This document shows, piece after piece, positions 25,701 through 40,500 of a stretch of DNA of 64,000 nucleotides. Source of the DNA: Rhinopithecus roxellana (Eukaryota > Chordata > Mammalia > Primates > Cercopithecidae); the NCBI RefSeq assembly GCF_007565055.1, contig NC_044558.1, forward strand, positions 128,514,235 through 128,578,234. Direction: 5' to 3'. Numbering within the stretch: the stretch's first letter is position 1; every line of letters starts with the position of its first letter. The notes under the pieces are model-generated. The model worked only from the letters and a program-made list of their open reading frames with translations. It was not told the origin of the DNA and made no database searches. The position numbers were made by a program, and so were the translations under genes.

Positions 25701-28700
25701 GTATGTGTTCATGGGCAATATGCTTCGTGGAATAGGGGAGACTCCCATAGTACCACTGGGGCTTTCTTACATGGATGATTTTGCTAAAGAAGGACATTCT
25801 TCTTTGTATTTAGGTAATGTACACAAAATATTAAATTATATGATCACTTTCCCTTTGTCTACTTTTGAAATAGTAGAGTTACTAAACTTATTATTTCACC
25901 TATTAGAACATATATTTGGGTATATGTATTGTATTATGTTTCTTTTAAAAACATGGTGAATAAGAGCCATGCATTCTTGGCATCTAGTAAAATTGCTTTA
26001 TAATATTTTCAGGTATATTGAATGCAATCGCAATGATTGGTCCAGTCATTGGCTTTACCCTGGGATCTCTGTTTTCTAAAATATACGTGGATATTGGATC
26101 TGTAGATCTAAGTAAGTGCAACCAGAACAAGGTACCATGATAATGTCTTTCTAAGCACACACACAGAAAACATTTTTCCAAATAACTGAATTCACTCTTT
26201 CAATAGTCCTTTGCTTAATATAATTAGAAAGTTACAAGTAGGAAATAAATGCATTACTAATCAGAATAAATATAAAATCTAGCTCCCATTTATACTATCT
26301 TTTACAGCTAAGTGTAAAATGAGAGAATGTAAACAAATTTATTTTCATGAGCTTGGGCCAAAATAACCAAATGTAAAAAGTCTCCCTCCCAAACTGATGG
26401 CCCGGTCAAGTAAATTTTATTTTTCAGTTGATGGTGGCTTGGATGTTGATGTGTAGAACTTAAAGTTTGCTTTGCTAAAGTCTTCTTGTGGCTGCTGCAT
26501 TGGTTTATGGCTGGAGACTTGGTTTATTTGAGAGACTTCACTGTGTAATTTATGGTCATTTTCCCTGGTCCTAGCAGAGGGCTTGGCATATGGCAACATT
26601 CAGTAAGTACTTGTTGAACAAAGTAATAAAGCAGAGGATACATAAATAAAATCTATGATTTTCTTCTTCATTCTCAGAGCATACTTTCCTTCTTATCTCA
26701 TAGGTGAAAGTGATGCCATGTTATAAAAACTGTCTCAACTTCAGGCCCTTTTCCCTAAAAATATTCTTGCACCATATCTGTCTTTATCTTCTTTTTCTCT
26801 TTCCCAACTCAATGGAAAACATATCCATCTGTATCCAATGCTGATAGATCTAGCTGGAGCTTAGATTCTCCCTTCCTGTTTTTTTATCTCCATCTTCTCC
26901 TTGATTCAGCAAACACACTCAAGTATTTCCCATCTTTATACATAGCTACAGTTTTTTACACCCCCACACAACTTTCTAGCTGAATCTTTTTTTTATTCCT
27001 CTTCAGAGCCAAGCACCTAGGAAAATATCAACTAAATTAGCTAAGATATCTCACCTTCTCACCTCCCATCCACTTCTCAATTCAGTATAATCTGCTTCTG
27101 TTGTTAGTGAAACACAATCGATTTCTATCTACTTTACTACAGATCTGTAAACAGGTATATTTCTATCATTTGTGTTAATTGATATTTCCAGTTCCTCTTC
27201 ATGTTTTCCCTTCTTAGATATCCTATTAGCCCCTAAAGCGCAATATGTCAAAATCTGATCTCATCATCTTACCTCCAAACCCACTTTATTCCCTCTATTC
27301 CTTCTCTTGATTAATATCCATACCTTATTCAAGTATTGACTGAGTTACTGTGCCCTGTAATCTCACATTTCTCTGCATTTACACTTGGTAAAACTTTTCC
27401 CTTTTTTCATTTGCATAGATCTTGAAGTCTCTTCCAAAATATGGATCCTCTTAGAGAAGCCTTACTTCACCACTTTCTATTAGTCCCAAATGAATAGCCA
27501 AGAGCATGCCTTTATTGTAACCCTTCTCACAATGAGCTATTAATATTTGTGTGCTTACTTGCCATCTCTCTACCACATGACAGAATGACATGTTCTTAGC
27601 AAATAATAATTAGTTATGTTTGTGAATAAATAAATACGATTTTCTATCTCACTAGGACTTCAATAGATCATTCCAAAGAGATCAAAGGATCCATTTCCAC
27701 GATGAGATAGACATCACAGTGGGCCAGCAACAGCCAAAAGCTTGAAAATGTTTGCTAATCTAAAACTATAAAGAAAATACTTGATAAAATGTTTTACATG
27801 TTCAGTGTTAGACATATAACTTAGAGTAGCTACATGTTACGTTCATTATTTCTACTCATTCAACTCCAGTTTCATCATTGCTTTATCACGAAGAGTACAG
27901 AAATAAGTGGTAAATGTCCTTAGGTAAATTATTTTATAAGCTCTCTATTAAGAAACCATTACATTATTTTATAATTTATCACGATACAATTTCTAACATT
28001 GAATGTTCAGGTATTATTATATCTTCTCTTATTCAGTGATGAGTATGAGCTTCACTTATAAAGTATACTTTGGCAAACTCCAATGCCTAACGGAGCTGAA
28101 GAGGTAAAATAAATGAGTAAAAAGTGCCAGGAACAGGAATTTAGGGTGTGATGGTTAGAATAGGAGAATTTTTTTGGTTGTGAACTGCTCTCCCCACAGG
28201 TCCAAAAGCACATGTGTTCCTCAGCTCTGGCTTATTCTTTTAATGCACAAATTTAGGCCCTGCATTGACAAGGACTTCTGATTTGTTTCCAAGAAAATCC
28301 AAAATCCAAAATTTTTATGTAGAATTTTTCAATTTTTAAGACTGTGAGTAAGCCAAGAAAAACTATTTCTCAGGTCCTATCTAGCGAGATTATGACCCTT
28401 AGTTAGTATGTGTAGAACAGTGAAAGAACAGAAAAAAAAGTCATCAAAATTACATTTGTCACAGGTGATGAATAAATACTTTGCATGTAGATGCAGTCAC
28501 TGATTTAACCAATCATTTCCTGAAGTCTGAGTTGTTGATTATGACACAATATGATCACATAGATCAAGTTTAAATCTGTGCATACTTGAAAATAAATTAT
28601 TTCTAGATAGTTTGTAATCAAGTCAATGTTATCTCATATTAATGAGTTTTCTTATAGATCAGAGTAATGGCACCACTTAATTGTGCCACAAACTTCTATG

Positions 28701-31700
28701 GTGTGTGTGTTTCTGTATGCATATGCTTTTTTATTTCTTATTATGTTTCTTTTATTGTGGTAAGAACAATTAAAATGAAATCTACCTTCTTAACAGATTT
28801 TGAAACATACAGTGTACCCATGAAAAGTAGGTTTAAATTATGCTTGTCCACTTATGCACAGATTTTTTCAAGAAATATATTGAAAAACTTTGAGGAGATT
28901 TGTGAAAATTTGAAAAAATTTATAGATGAATTACATAGTGTAGAAATATAGAAAACCCTAAGAAAAAGGCATGTCATGAATGCATAAAATATGTTTAGAT
29001 TCTAAACTGTTTTATCATTTACTACCATAAAATATACACAAATCTATTATAAGAAGTTAAACTTATTAGAGGGGACAACATGGCCAACTGGACACACTCA
29101 GGAAGCACCACTTCCACTGAGGAAGCCCAAATTATTGAATAAACTAACATACTTCCAGCATATCTTTTGAGAGAAAACACTGAAAGTCAATAGAGAGGTG
29201 ACACAGACACTGAGGCTGAAGAGAGAGAAAACTGGAAACCCAGTGCAAGGTTGTTGAACACCAGAGATAGTTGCCAGCTAAGGGGTGAGTAAAGTGGCAG
29301 TGGAACAACCTATTCTTGCTGATGACATCTGGGATCCTACCTACAAGAGAACCCACAATCCCCAGAGACAGTGGAACAGGCAGAGGCACCTGCCCAGAGA
29401 GTGGACAGAAATAGAACTACAGGCAGCATTGAACCCAGGGAGGTTTGCATATTGGGTAGCTGCAGCAGAACGCAGCTGTAGGTGTCCAACATCCAATGCT
29501 CCCTTTCTTCCACCAAGTAGCTCTCAACTCACCTGACTGCTGAGCCAAGAGAGAGTGGGGCCAACTTGCCTGTGAGCCGGGACACATCTGTACTGTAGGC
29601 CCTTCTGCCCGCCAGTTCCTCCCAGTACTCCTGCCTGGCCACACCTGCAAGAACATGTGTACAGCACAGCCTCCACTGCTCAGCCTGAGGGTTTTTTCCA
29701 GTACTCCCACCTGGGTACTTCCTCAGTGTCCTTGGAGCACTTCAGATCCCCCAGTGTAGCTACTGCCTGAACGAGAAGGACCAGACAATGGAGCCACAGG
29801 CTAGTCCCAAAACCTCAGGGCTGCAGTGCATAGCTTGGGAGTGTGAGCTGAGATTGGTGCCAAGCACTCAAGCAGAGGAGGAGCCCCCAATCTCAGAACA
29901 CGGAGAGGGGTGAGATGCATGGGGTCACGGGCCAGTGCAGAATGAGACATGCCTCTTTTCATAGGCCCAGTCCAGGAAGGCTGTGTCCTGTCTGCTAGCT
30001 CCTGCCTCTGCCTGAGGGAGCTCCATGGCTCAGAACAGTTTCCTAACAAAGGAAACACAAGTGTGGTACCAGTGACCAGAGAGGGCATCCCCCAAGGCCC
30101 AGGAGTAGGCCTGTTATGGGGGTCATCTGTCTTCCCTGCTGCCACAAGCACTGTTGTAAACACGCTGAAAAACAAAAGAGCTATGCCCCTGAGTAACAGT
30201 TTATCTGGCAGCCATTACTCTTAAGCACCATTACTGGATTACAGCTCAATTTAAAACATCTATATTTATATAGATAAACATAGATAACGTAGATAACATA
30301 AACATCTATATAAATATATATACACACGTATATATGTGTGTTTATATATATATACACACATATGTGTGTGTGTATGTGTGTGTGTATACATATATATATA
30401 TATAATTTGAGACTGCATCTTACTCTGTTACCCAGGCTGGAGTGTAGAGAAGTAATCATAGCTCACTGTAGCCTCAAGCTCCTTGGCTCAAGTCATTCTC
30501 CCACAGCCTTCCAAGTAGCTGGGACTACAGGCACACACCACTACACTTAGCTATTATTTGTTATTTTCTGTAGAGACAGGGTTTTCCATGTTGCCCAGGC
30601 TGATCTCAAACTTCTGGCCTCAAGTGATCCTCCCACCTTAGCCTCACAAAGTGCCGGAATTACAGGCTTGGGTCACTGTGCCTGGCTTCAAACATAGTTT
30701 GCCAGTATACATTGTGTATGAAACTGAGAGCAAGAATCTAGCTACAAATAAAAATATTGTACAGAGTCTTATCCCAGAAATTAACCCAACTGACCATACT
30801 GAACTTGTACCACAGTTAAACGAACACCAGCCATTCAAGATTAAAAGGAATCAACAAGAAATCTGGCAATTCAAAAGGTAAGAATGTACCTTAAACTTAA
30901 AATGGGTGCATTTGAGCTCTCCAGCGATGGTTCTTAACCACACTGAAATGACTAAAATGACAGACAGACAATTTGGAATCTGGATAGGAAGAAAGCCATT
31001 GAGATTCAGGAAAGTGTTGAAACACAATTTAAGAAATTCAATAATTCCAGTAGAATGATCCAAAAGCTGAAAGACAAAATAGCCATTAAACAAATACTAC
31101 TTCTGGAATCAAAAAAAAAAAAATACTACATGAATTTTATAATACATTCAGACCTTTAGCAGCAGAAGAACATACCAAAGAGAGAAAAGAATCTCAGAGC
31201 TTGAAAACCAGTTTTTATAATCAACTCCATCAGACAAAAATAAAGAAAAAGAACCCTTAAAAATGAAGAAAACTTCTAGGATTTGGTTTCTTTCAGTAAA
31301 GAAACCAAACTTATGATTCATTGGAATTCCTGAGAGAGAAAAAGAGAGAGTAAGTAACTTGTAAAACATATTTGCAGATATAGTCCATGAAAATATTCTC
31401 AATCTTACTAGAGAGATTGACATGCAAATTCATAAATTACAGAGAACCCCTTTGAGATGCTATGAAGATGGCAATCCCCAAGGCATCTACTCATTAGATC
31501 CACCAAGGTCCATATGAAAGAAACAAATATTTTAAGATTTTTTGAGGGGCAACTAGAGAGATGGATCAAGTCACTGTCAAGGGGAACCCCATCAGTCTTG
31601 CAGAATGCCTTTGAGCAAAAACCATACAAGCCAGAAGAGATTGGGGGCCTATTTTCAGCACCCTTAAAGAAAAGAAATTTCAACCAATGATTTCATATCC

Positions 31701-34700
31701 CACCAAATTAATTTTATAAGTGAAAGAGAACTAAAATCCTTCTCAGACAAGCAAATATTGAGGAAATTTCTTATCACTAGGCCAGCCTTATAACAGGTCT
31801 CTAGAAGAGTGCTAAACATGGAAACAAAAGATTAATACCTGCCACGACAAAAATACACTCAAATACATAGCCCAGACACATAAAGCAACTACACAACCAA
31901 GTGTATGAAAAAACCAGCTAACAACATGATGCCGTGATCAAAATCTCACATATAAATAATAACCCTGAATGTAAACAGGCTAACTGCCCCAATTAAAAGA
32001 CACTGAGTGACAAACTTCATAAGAAGACAAAACTTAGCCGTCTGTTATCTTTTAAAAGACACATTTTACATGTATAATACCCACAGGATCAAAGTAAAGG
32101 GACGGAAAGAAATCTATCCATGCAAACAGGAAACAAAACAGGGCAGTAATCACTATTCTTACATCAGATAAAACAGACATTAAACCAAAAACAGTTAAGA
32201 AGGATAAAGAAGGGTATTATATAAGGATAAAGTGTTCAATTTAACGAGAAGACTTAACTATTCTAAATATATATGGAGTCAAAAGTGGAGGATCCAGATT
32301 GACAAAAAAATTTCTTAGAGACCTAAGGAAACTAAAAACAGACAGCCGTACCATAATAGTGGAAGATTTCAGCAACTCACCGACAGTGTTAGGTATCTAA
32401 GCAGAAAATTAAAATGTAAATTTTGGACTTAAACTCGATTCTCAACCAATTGGATCCAAAAACATCCTACAGAATACTCCACCCAACACTAACAGAATAT
32501 ACTTTCTTCTGATCTGCATATAGATTGTATTCTAAGATCAATCACATGCTCAGTCATAAAGGAAGTCTCAATACATTCAAAAACTTAAAAGTTTTTTGAG
32601 CACATTCTTAAACAAAAGTGCAATAAAAATAGAAATCAATACCAAAAATAGTTCTCAAAACCACCCAAAACATGGTAATTCAACAACTTTTCCTGAATAA
32701 TTCTTGATTTAAGAATGAAATTAAAAGAAATTTTTGAAATTAAATGAAAGAGAGACATACCTCACTAAAATCTTTGGAATCTATCTAAAGTAGTGTTAAG
32801 AGGAAGTTTACCATGCTAAAGGCCTTCATCAAGAAGGCGGAGAGATTTCAAATTAACAATTTAATCTTACACTTACACTAACCAGAAAAAAAAAGGACAT
32901 CCCCAACGCAAACTGAAAATAAATAACTAAAATCGGAGAAGAACTGAATGAAACTGTGATGCAAAATGTAGAGAAAAGATAAATAAAACCAAGAGTTTGT
33001 TATTCAAAAGAATATAAAAAGATTAATAGACTGTTAACTAGATTAACAAATAAAAAAAGGAGATCTAATTAAGCACAGTCAGAAATGACAGAGATCACAT
33101 TACAACTCCCATAGAAATGCATTATGAATGCCTCTGTGCACACAGATTAGAAAATCTAGAGGAAATAGAGTCATTCTTGGAAACAACCTCCAAAGATTAA
33201 ATCAGAAAAAAGTGAAAACCTGAACAGACCGATATCAAGTTATCAAATTGAATTAGTAATAAAAAACCTACTGACCAAAAAAAGCCCTGGACCAGATGGA
33301 TTCTCAACCAAATTCTACTAATTCTAATTTTATTTTATTCTAACATAAAAGTTCATTTTTTTAAAAGTTAAACTTTAAATTTAAGGACAGAAACACATAT
33401 ATACCTCATATTATGTCATCTGCACTCAAGAGAAGTGAAAACAAATGTGAAGATGTACTATTAAGGCATAACTATAAAATTGACTGTAGTACATACTTTA
33501 CTGCTGTAATAATTTCGTAGCACCTCCTGTAATTGTAATAATAAGGCTGTGTTGAAAGCACCTGCTTAAAACACCCTGTGACACTAATTATCTCCACATG
33601 AACAGTTCCTCTCTCCAGTAAATTGTGGACTGCAGCAAAATCTGATTGCTTGTGATTTTTATGTATTTTTATACTGTTTAGTGCAATACTGTAAAGTTGG
33701 AATAACACCATTGGAGCCATATGAATTGTCACTAGTGATGCTGAAACTGCTCCTAAGAAACTGAGAAAGTCACGACATTACAAGAAAAGTTGAATTGCTT
33801 AATATATATGCAGATTGAGGTCTTCAGCTGCCCATTGTTTCAATACAAATGAATCCAGCATAAGGATCATTGTAAAAAAACAAAAAAAAGAAAAAAGAAA
33901 AAAAAGAAATTCATGATGGCATTGCTGAGGCTATGCCAGCAGGCACAAAATCTTGCACTTTTAGTAATATACCATTGTATCTCATATTGAAAATGACATT
34001 GTTATGTGACTGCAAACTTTTATAAGAAAGGCATAACCATAGACTTTAATGTGACTTGAGAAAAAATGAAGTTATTACATGACCATTTAAAGCAAAGGAA
34101 GGTGAGGGATCTAAAGCCGGAGAAACTAATGCAGGCAAAGGATGATTTGATAATTTTAGAAAAAGAATTGGGTTTAAAAATTTTCAAAATAACAGAAGAA
34201 GCAGCTTCTGCCAAATGAGAGAAAGTGAAGAGATTTTCAGACTCCACTAAGAAAATCATTGAGAAAGGATATCTGCATGAGCAGGGTTTTAATGCAGATG
34301 AAAGTGGGGGAAAAAAAGCCACAAAGGACATTTATTAATAAAGAAGAGAATGAGCACCAGGATTTAAGGCAGAAAGGGATAGACTAAGTCTACTATTCTG
34401 TGCAAATGAGGTCAGGCTTATTATCAAAACTGTTCTTATCTACAAAGTTGGTAACTCCCAAACCTTGAAGGGAAAAAATAAAAATCAACTGCTAGTCTTC
34501 TAGTCGTACAAAAAGAAGGCCTGAACAATTAGAACTCTTTTTCCATATTGCTTCCATCAATGCCTTGTTCTGGAAGACAGGAAGTAGCTTGACAGTAAGG
34601 GACTGCCTTCACAGTTCTTTTCATATTAGTCAATGCCTCTGGTCACCTAGAACCCCATAAGTTCAACACCAAGGGCATTATAGTGATCTATTTCTTCCAC

Positions 34701-37514
34701 CACAATATCTCTAATTCAATCTCTAGATCATGGAGTCATAAGAAACTGCAAAGGATCATTACAGGTGATACTCTACGGAAAGGATTGTCAGTGCTATCAA
34801 AGAAAATCCTGCCATGTTATGCACATGTACCCTAGAACTTAAAGTATAATAAAAAAAAAAAAAAAAAAAAAAAGAAAGAAAATCCTGATAGGCAGAACAT
34901 CATAAAAGACTCAAAGAATTGCACCACTTAAGATGCTATTGTTGTTATAGGAAAAAAAAAAAAAAGTGAAAGTCATTAAGTGCAAAATAATACATTTCTA
35001 CCAGAGAAAATTTTGTTCAGATGTTGCGCATAAATTCGTAGGATTAACAACATGGCCAATCAAGAAAATTATGAAAGAGATTATGGATATGGAATAAAAG
35101 GTGAGGAGTAAAAATTTCAAGATATAAGTATTGGAGAAATTCAAGAGCTAATTCGTACTTCATCAGAGAAATTAACAGAAGATGACTTGATGGAGATGAG
35201 TGCCTGAGAACTAGCGTCAAATGATGGAGATGGAGACACAGAAGAAGCAGTGCCAGAAACAAATTGTTATTAGGCTATCTAGCAGAAGGATTCTGACAAT
35301 TCAAGATTGTTTTTGGCTTCTTTTACAACCGGGACTCTTCTCTATTGTGGGCACTGAAACTAAAGCGTATGTTGGAAGAAGGATTAGTTCCATTTAGAAA
35401 AATTTTTAGAGAAATGACAAAACCACAAAGTCAAATAGAAATTATGATGTATTTCTGAAATAGTTACTGAATGTACTTGCCTCTTTTGCTTTCCCTTCTA
35501 CCTCCTCCACCTCTTCCACCTTTTCCACCTCTGCTAACCTAGTGAAAGCAAGACCAGTGCCTCCCATTCCTTCTCCTCCTCAGCCTACTCAATGTGAAGA
35601 GATGAGAAAGATCTTATCATGTTCCACCTCAACTTAATGAATAGTAAATATGTTTTATTTCCCTGTGATTTTCTTAATAATATTTTTTTCTCTAGCTTAC
35701 TTTATGGTAAGAATACTATGTACAATACGTATAACATACAAAACATCTGTTAATCAACTGTTTATGTAAGGATTCTGATCCACAATAGCTGATATGATTT
35801 AGATCTGTGTTCCTGCCAACATGATGTAGAATTGTAATCCCCAGTGATGGAGGTGGGACCTGGTGGGAGGTGATTGGGTGATAAAGGTGGCTTTTCATGA
35901 ATAGTTTAACACCATCCCCCTTGATGTTGATCTCATGATACCGAGTGAATTCTCATGAGATTTATTTGCTCAAAAGTGTGTAGCAACTCCCTGCTCTCAT
36001 CTTCCTGTAGAGACTGCAGAACTCCGTGACTGAAACTTTATACCCATTGACAACTCCCTGCTTCCCCTTCCCCTTAATCACTGACAATCACCATTCTACT
36101 CTTTGCTTCTGTGAGCGTTACTGTTTTATGTTTCTCAAATGAATGTAATCATGCAGTATAGGTCCTTCTGTAACTGGTTCATTTTGCCTAATGTCCTCAA
36201 AGTTCATCCGAGTTATCACATATTGCAGAATACCCTTCTTTTTAAAAACTGAATAATATTCCATTGTATGTCTATACAATATTTTCTTTATCCATTTATC
36301 CATCAGCAGACATGAGGTTGTTTTTACAGCTAGCTATTATGAATAGTGCTGAAATAAACATGCAAATGCAAACGTCTCTTCAAGATAATGATTTCAATTC
36401 TTTTATATATGTACCCAGAAGTGGGATTGCTGGGTCATATGAGAGCTCTGTATTTAATTTTTGAGGAATGTTTATAATACCTTTTATACTGGCTGTACCT
36501 TTTTGTATTCTACCAGCAGTGTACAGTGTTCAAATATCTCCACATTCTTGCAAACACTTTCCTTTCTTTCTTAAATGGTAGTCATTCTACAGGTGTAAGG
36601 TGTAGGAGAAGTGTGGATTTGTGCTTTTAATTTGCATTTCCCTGATAAGTGATGTTGAAAATCTTTGTATTGAGCTGCTATTCATTTGTATGTCTTCTTT
36701 GGAGAAATTTCTATTCAGGTATGTAGCCTAATTGTGTTTTCAAATTTACTTTTTTTTTTTTTCAGTCAGAGTCTCGCTCTGTCACCCAGGCTGGAGTGCA
36801 GTCGTGTGATCTTGTCTCACTGCAATCTCTGCCTCCTGGGTTCCAGTGATTCTCCAGCCTCAGCTTCCAGAGTATCTGGGATTACGGGTGCCTCCACCAC
36901 ACCTGGCTAATTTTTGTATTTTCAGTAGAGATGGGGTTTCACCATGTTGGCCAGGCTGGTCTCAGACTCCTGACCTCAGGTGATCCAATTTGTCTTGGCC
37001 TCCCAAAGTGCTGGGATTACAGGCATCAGCCACCGAGTGACATATATAAAATTGTATTTTTATCATGTACACTCCAATGTTTTGAACTAAATATATACGT
37101 GGAATAAATTTAGCTAATTAACAAATGCATTATCTTGCATAGTTATTTTTGTAGTGGAAACACTTAACATCTACTCTCTCAGCATATTTCAAAAATACAA
37201 CATATTGTGGTTAAGAATAGTCATGCTGCTGCACAATAAACCTCTGTAATGTATTCTTCCTATCTAATTGTAATTATATATGCTTTGACCAATATCTCCT
37301 CATGTGGGAGATCTGTCAGAGTGGTGGAAGAAGCTATAGGAAAAGAGCAGGCCTTTTGAAAGGTCAGAAAGCTCTGCAAAGCTTCATGAGAGAATAAGCT
37401 GATGGCAGCTGTCCTCTTACCCTGAGGCAGAGGGCGAGAAGTAGGTACAAGGAAGTATAGATGAATTTATCTAAATAGGCTTGTTTACCCATGTTGTCCA
37501 GAAACTGACCTTTG

Positions 37515-37573
<59 letters not shown>

Positions 37574-40500
37574 CCCTGTAAGGGGGAACAATAACGTTAA
37601 TTGCCCACAGATTAACAGTATTGGCTCCAGGTTTTCGGGCATTATGTCTATACTAAATAAAAGCGAGCAGCACCAGCTTATTGGGACTGCTGCTCACTCT
37701 TCCGCAGTCCCCTAGCCACTCTTTCACTGCATACCTGTGTCTGAGTACTCCTTTCATCCATTGGTAGGCCAGGGTCTGCAGGACAGACCTGACATCCTCA
37801 ACTCCACTCTTCTCCCAACCACCTGGCTTCTGGTAGCCACCATTCTACTCACTAATAATTAATTAATTTTTATTTCAATAGCTTTTAGGGTAGATGTTTT
37901 TAATTACAAGGGTGAATTCTATAATGATGAATTTTGATATGTTAGTGCACCCATACCTGAGTAATGTACATTGTATCCAATATGTAGCTTTTTATCCCTC
38001 AGTCCCCTCCCATCTTTCCCCTTCTGAGCCTCCTAAATCTGCCACATCAATCTGTATATCTTTGTATCCTCATGGCTTAGCTCTCAATGATAAGTGAGAA
38101 CATACAGTATTTGATTTTCCATTCCTGAGTTACTTCACTTAGAATAATGTCCTCCAGTTCCATCCAAGTTGCTGCAAAATTTTTAATCAAGTTATTATAT
38201 TTTTGCTATTGAGTTGTAGGGTTTCCTCATATGCTTTATAAATTAACCCCTTTTCATATATATATGATTTATAATATTTTATTTTATTCTGCATGTTTCT
38301 TTTTTACCCCATTTATTGTGTCTGTTCTGTTCCATTGGTCTATATTTCTGTTTTTATGCTGGTAACATATTGTATTAATTCCTATAGTTTTAAAATACAT
38401 TTTGTAATTAGGAAATGTGAGGCAGCTTTATTCTTTCTCAATGCTTTTTTGGCTATTTCATGTCCTTCTTGGTTCCATATGTATTTTAGAATTGTTTGTT
38501 ATATTTTTGTAAAAATATGGTTGGGCTTTTGATAGGTATTGTATTGAACCTTTACATATATTTAGGTAGTATGGACATTTAATATTAATAAGTCCTTCAA
38601 TTAATTAATGCAGAATGTCTCCCCAATTATTTATGACTTTAATTTCTTTCCTCAGTGTCTTGAAGTATTTCATGCACAAGTCTTTCACCTTCTTAAATTT
38701 ATTTTTGTGTTTTATTCTTTATGATTTTAGTGTAAATGGAATTGCTTTCCTAATGTCTTTTTAAATAGTACTTGGTTAATGCGTAGAAATATAAGTAATA
38801 TAATGATTTTGTATCCTGCAACTTTACAGAATGTGTTTATTCAATTCTAACAGGTGTGTGTGTGTGTGTGTGTGTGTGATCTTTAGGGTTTTCTGTATAC
38901 AAAATCATGCCATCTGCAAGTAGAGGCAATTTTACTTCTTTCTTCCAAGTTTGAATGCCTTTTATTTCTTTTTCTTGCTTAATTGCTCTGGCATAAAATG
39001 GCAGGACCATGTTGAATAGAAGTGATGAGAATGGCCATTTTCCTTCGTTCCTGAAAGCTTTCAGTTTTTCACTCTTGAATTTAATGCTAGCCGTGGGCTT
39101 TTAAAATATGCACTTCATTTTGTTGAGGCAATTTTTATCTATTCCTAGCTTGTTAAAAGTTTTTATCATAAAACATTGTTAGATTTTATCAAATGCTATT
39201 TAACGTCTGCATATATGATCATGTAGATTTTGTCCTTTATTTTGTTAATGTGTTACATTACAGTTGGTGATATTTGTTAAACTTAGCATTTCAGGTATAA
39301 ATCCCCCTTGAATATAGTGTAGTGTCCTTTTTATATGCTATTAAATTTGGTTTACTAGTATTGTTTTAGGATTTTTTCCTCTGTCTTCATCAGAGATATT
39401 GGTTTGTAGTTTTCTTTTGGTGTCTTTGTCTGGCTTTGGTATGCGAATAATGCTGGCCTCATAAAATTAGTTTGAAGATGTTCTCTTCTCTTCAATTTTT
39501 GGCAAGAGAGTAGAATGGATTGCCATTAATATTTTCTTTAGCTATTTAGTAACACACACCAGTAAAGCCATCTGGTCCTAAGTTTTTTTGTTGAGAGGTA
39601 TTTGATTATTAATTCAATATTTTTATTAGTTGTAAATCTCTTTATATTTTCTATATTTTTTGTGTTTTATGTCTCCAGAAATTTATTTTTTCTTTCTTAT
39701 CTAATTTTTGATGTATAATTTCTCATAGTAGTCTCTTATGATTGTTTTATTTTTCTAGCATCAATTGAATGTCTCCACATTCAGCTCTTATTTTGTTTAG
39801 ACTAAGCTCTCTTTCGCTTAGTCTAAAGTTTGTCAATTTTGCTTATCTTTCAAAAAGATCAACATTTAGTTGTGTTGATATAATTTTTTTCCCTATTCTT
39901 TATTTATTTCTTCTCTAATCTTTTTTCTTCTGCTGCTAACTTTGGCCTTAGTTTGTTTTTCTTTTTATAATTTTGTGAGGTATAAAATAGATTGTTCATT
40001 TGAGATAATTCTTTACTTTTTACTAGCATAATTATGTAATATTTATCAGTGTGTATTAAGGGCAAACAATGCCAGATGCTGCTAGTGACCATAAATTAGA
40101 GAAATAACCTCTGTTTTTTGAATATGGAAATAAAATTTACCCTATAAATGTAGATATTTATTACTAAACACTTCCCTCTTACTACTGTTCTTGCTGCATC
40201 TCATATTTTAGAATGTTTTGTTTTTTACTCTCTTTGTATCTAAATATTTTCTAATTTCCCTTTTGATTTCTTTGACAATTTAATTATTGAAAAGTTTGTT
40301 AATATCCATATTTTTACAATTTTCTACTTTTCTTTTTGATACTAATTTCTGGTTTTATTCCACTGTAGTTAGAAAGATAATTGGTATGATTTTAATTTTA
40401 AATTTATCAAGACCTGTTGCATGATGTAACATGTGGTCTATCTTAGAAAATGTTCCATTTCTGTTTGAAAAGAGTATACATTCTGTTTTTATTGAGTGAA

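Larger units (their letters stand above)
29066..33325 (+). mobile_element. L1 (L1PB/L1MA-like), plus strand, 5' UTR to mid ORF2
   Basis: Begins with a 5' UTR start ('ggggacaacatggcc'), has a GC-richer 5' UTR to about 30260, a decayed ORF1 region (about 30700-31800) and ORF2 from about 31920 to the 'agccctggaccagatgg' reverse transcriptase region at 33290, where it stops abruptly against a Tigger1 element. All frames are broken. An AluJ and a microsatellite sit inside it. Confidence 0.75.

Noticed and set aside
25621..25959. 112-codon frame taken as one gene
   Set aside because: It is exon 6 read through its own acceptor and donor; only 25667-25813 is coding.
29285..30224. Several open frames on both strands in GC-richer DNA
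   Set aside because: They lie in an old L1 5' UTR, whose composition gives chance open frames.
30181..30550. Tyr/Ile/Cys-rich open frames
   Set aside because: Produced by the (TA)n/(TG)n microsatellite and an AluJ.
37512..37715. Arg/Glu repeat protein
   Set aside because: Translation of the (GA)27 microsatellite.
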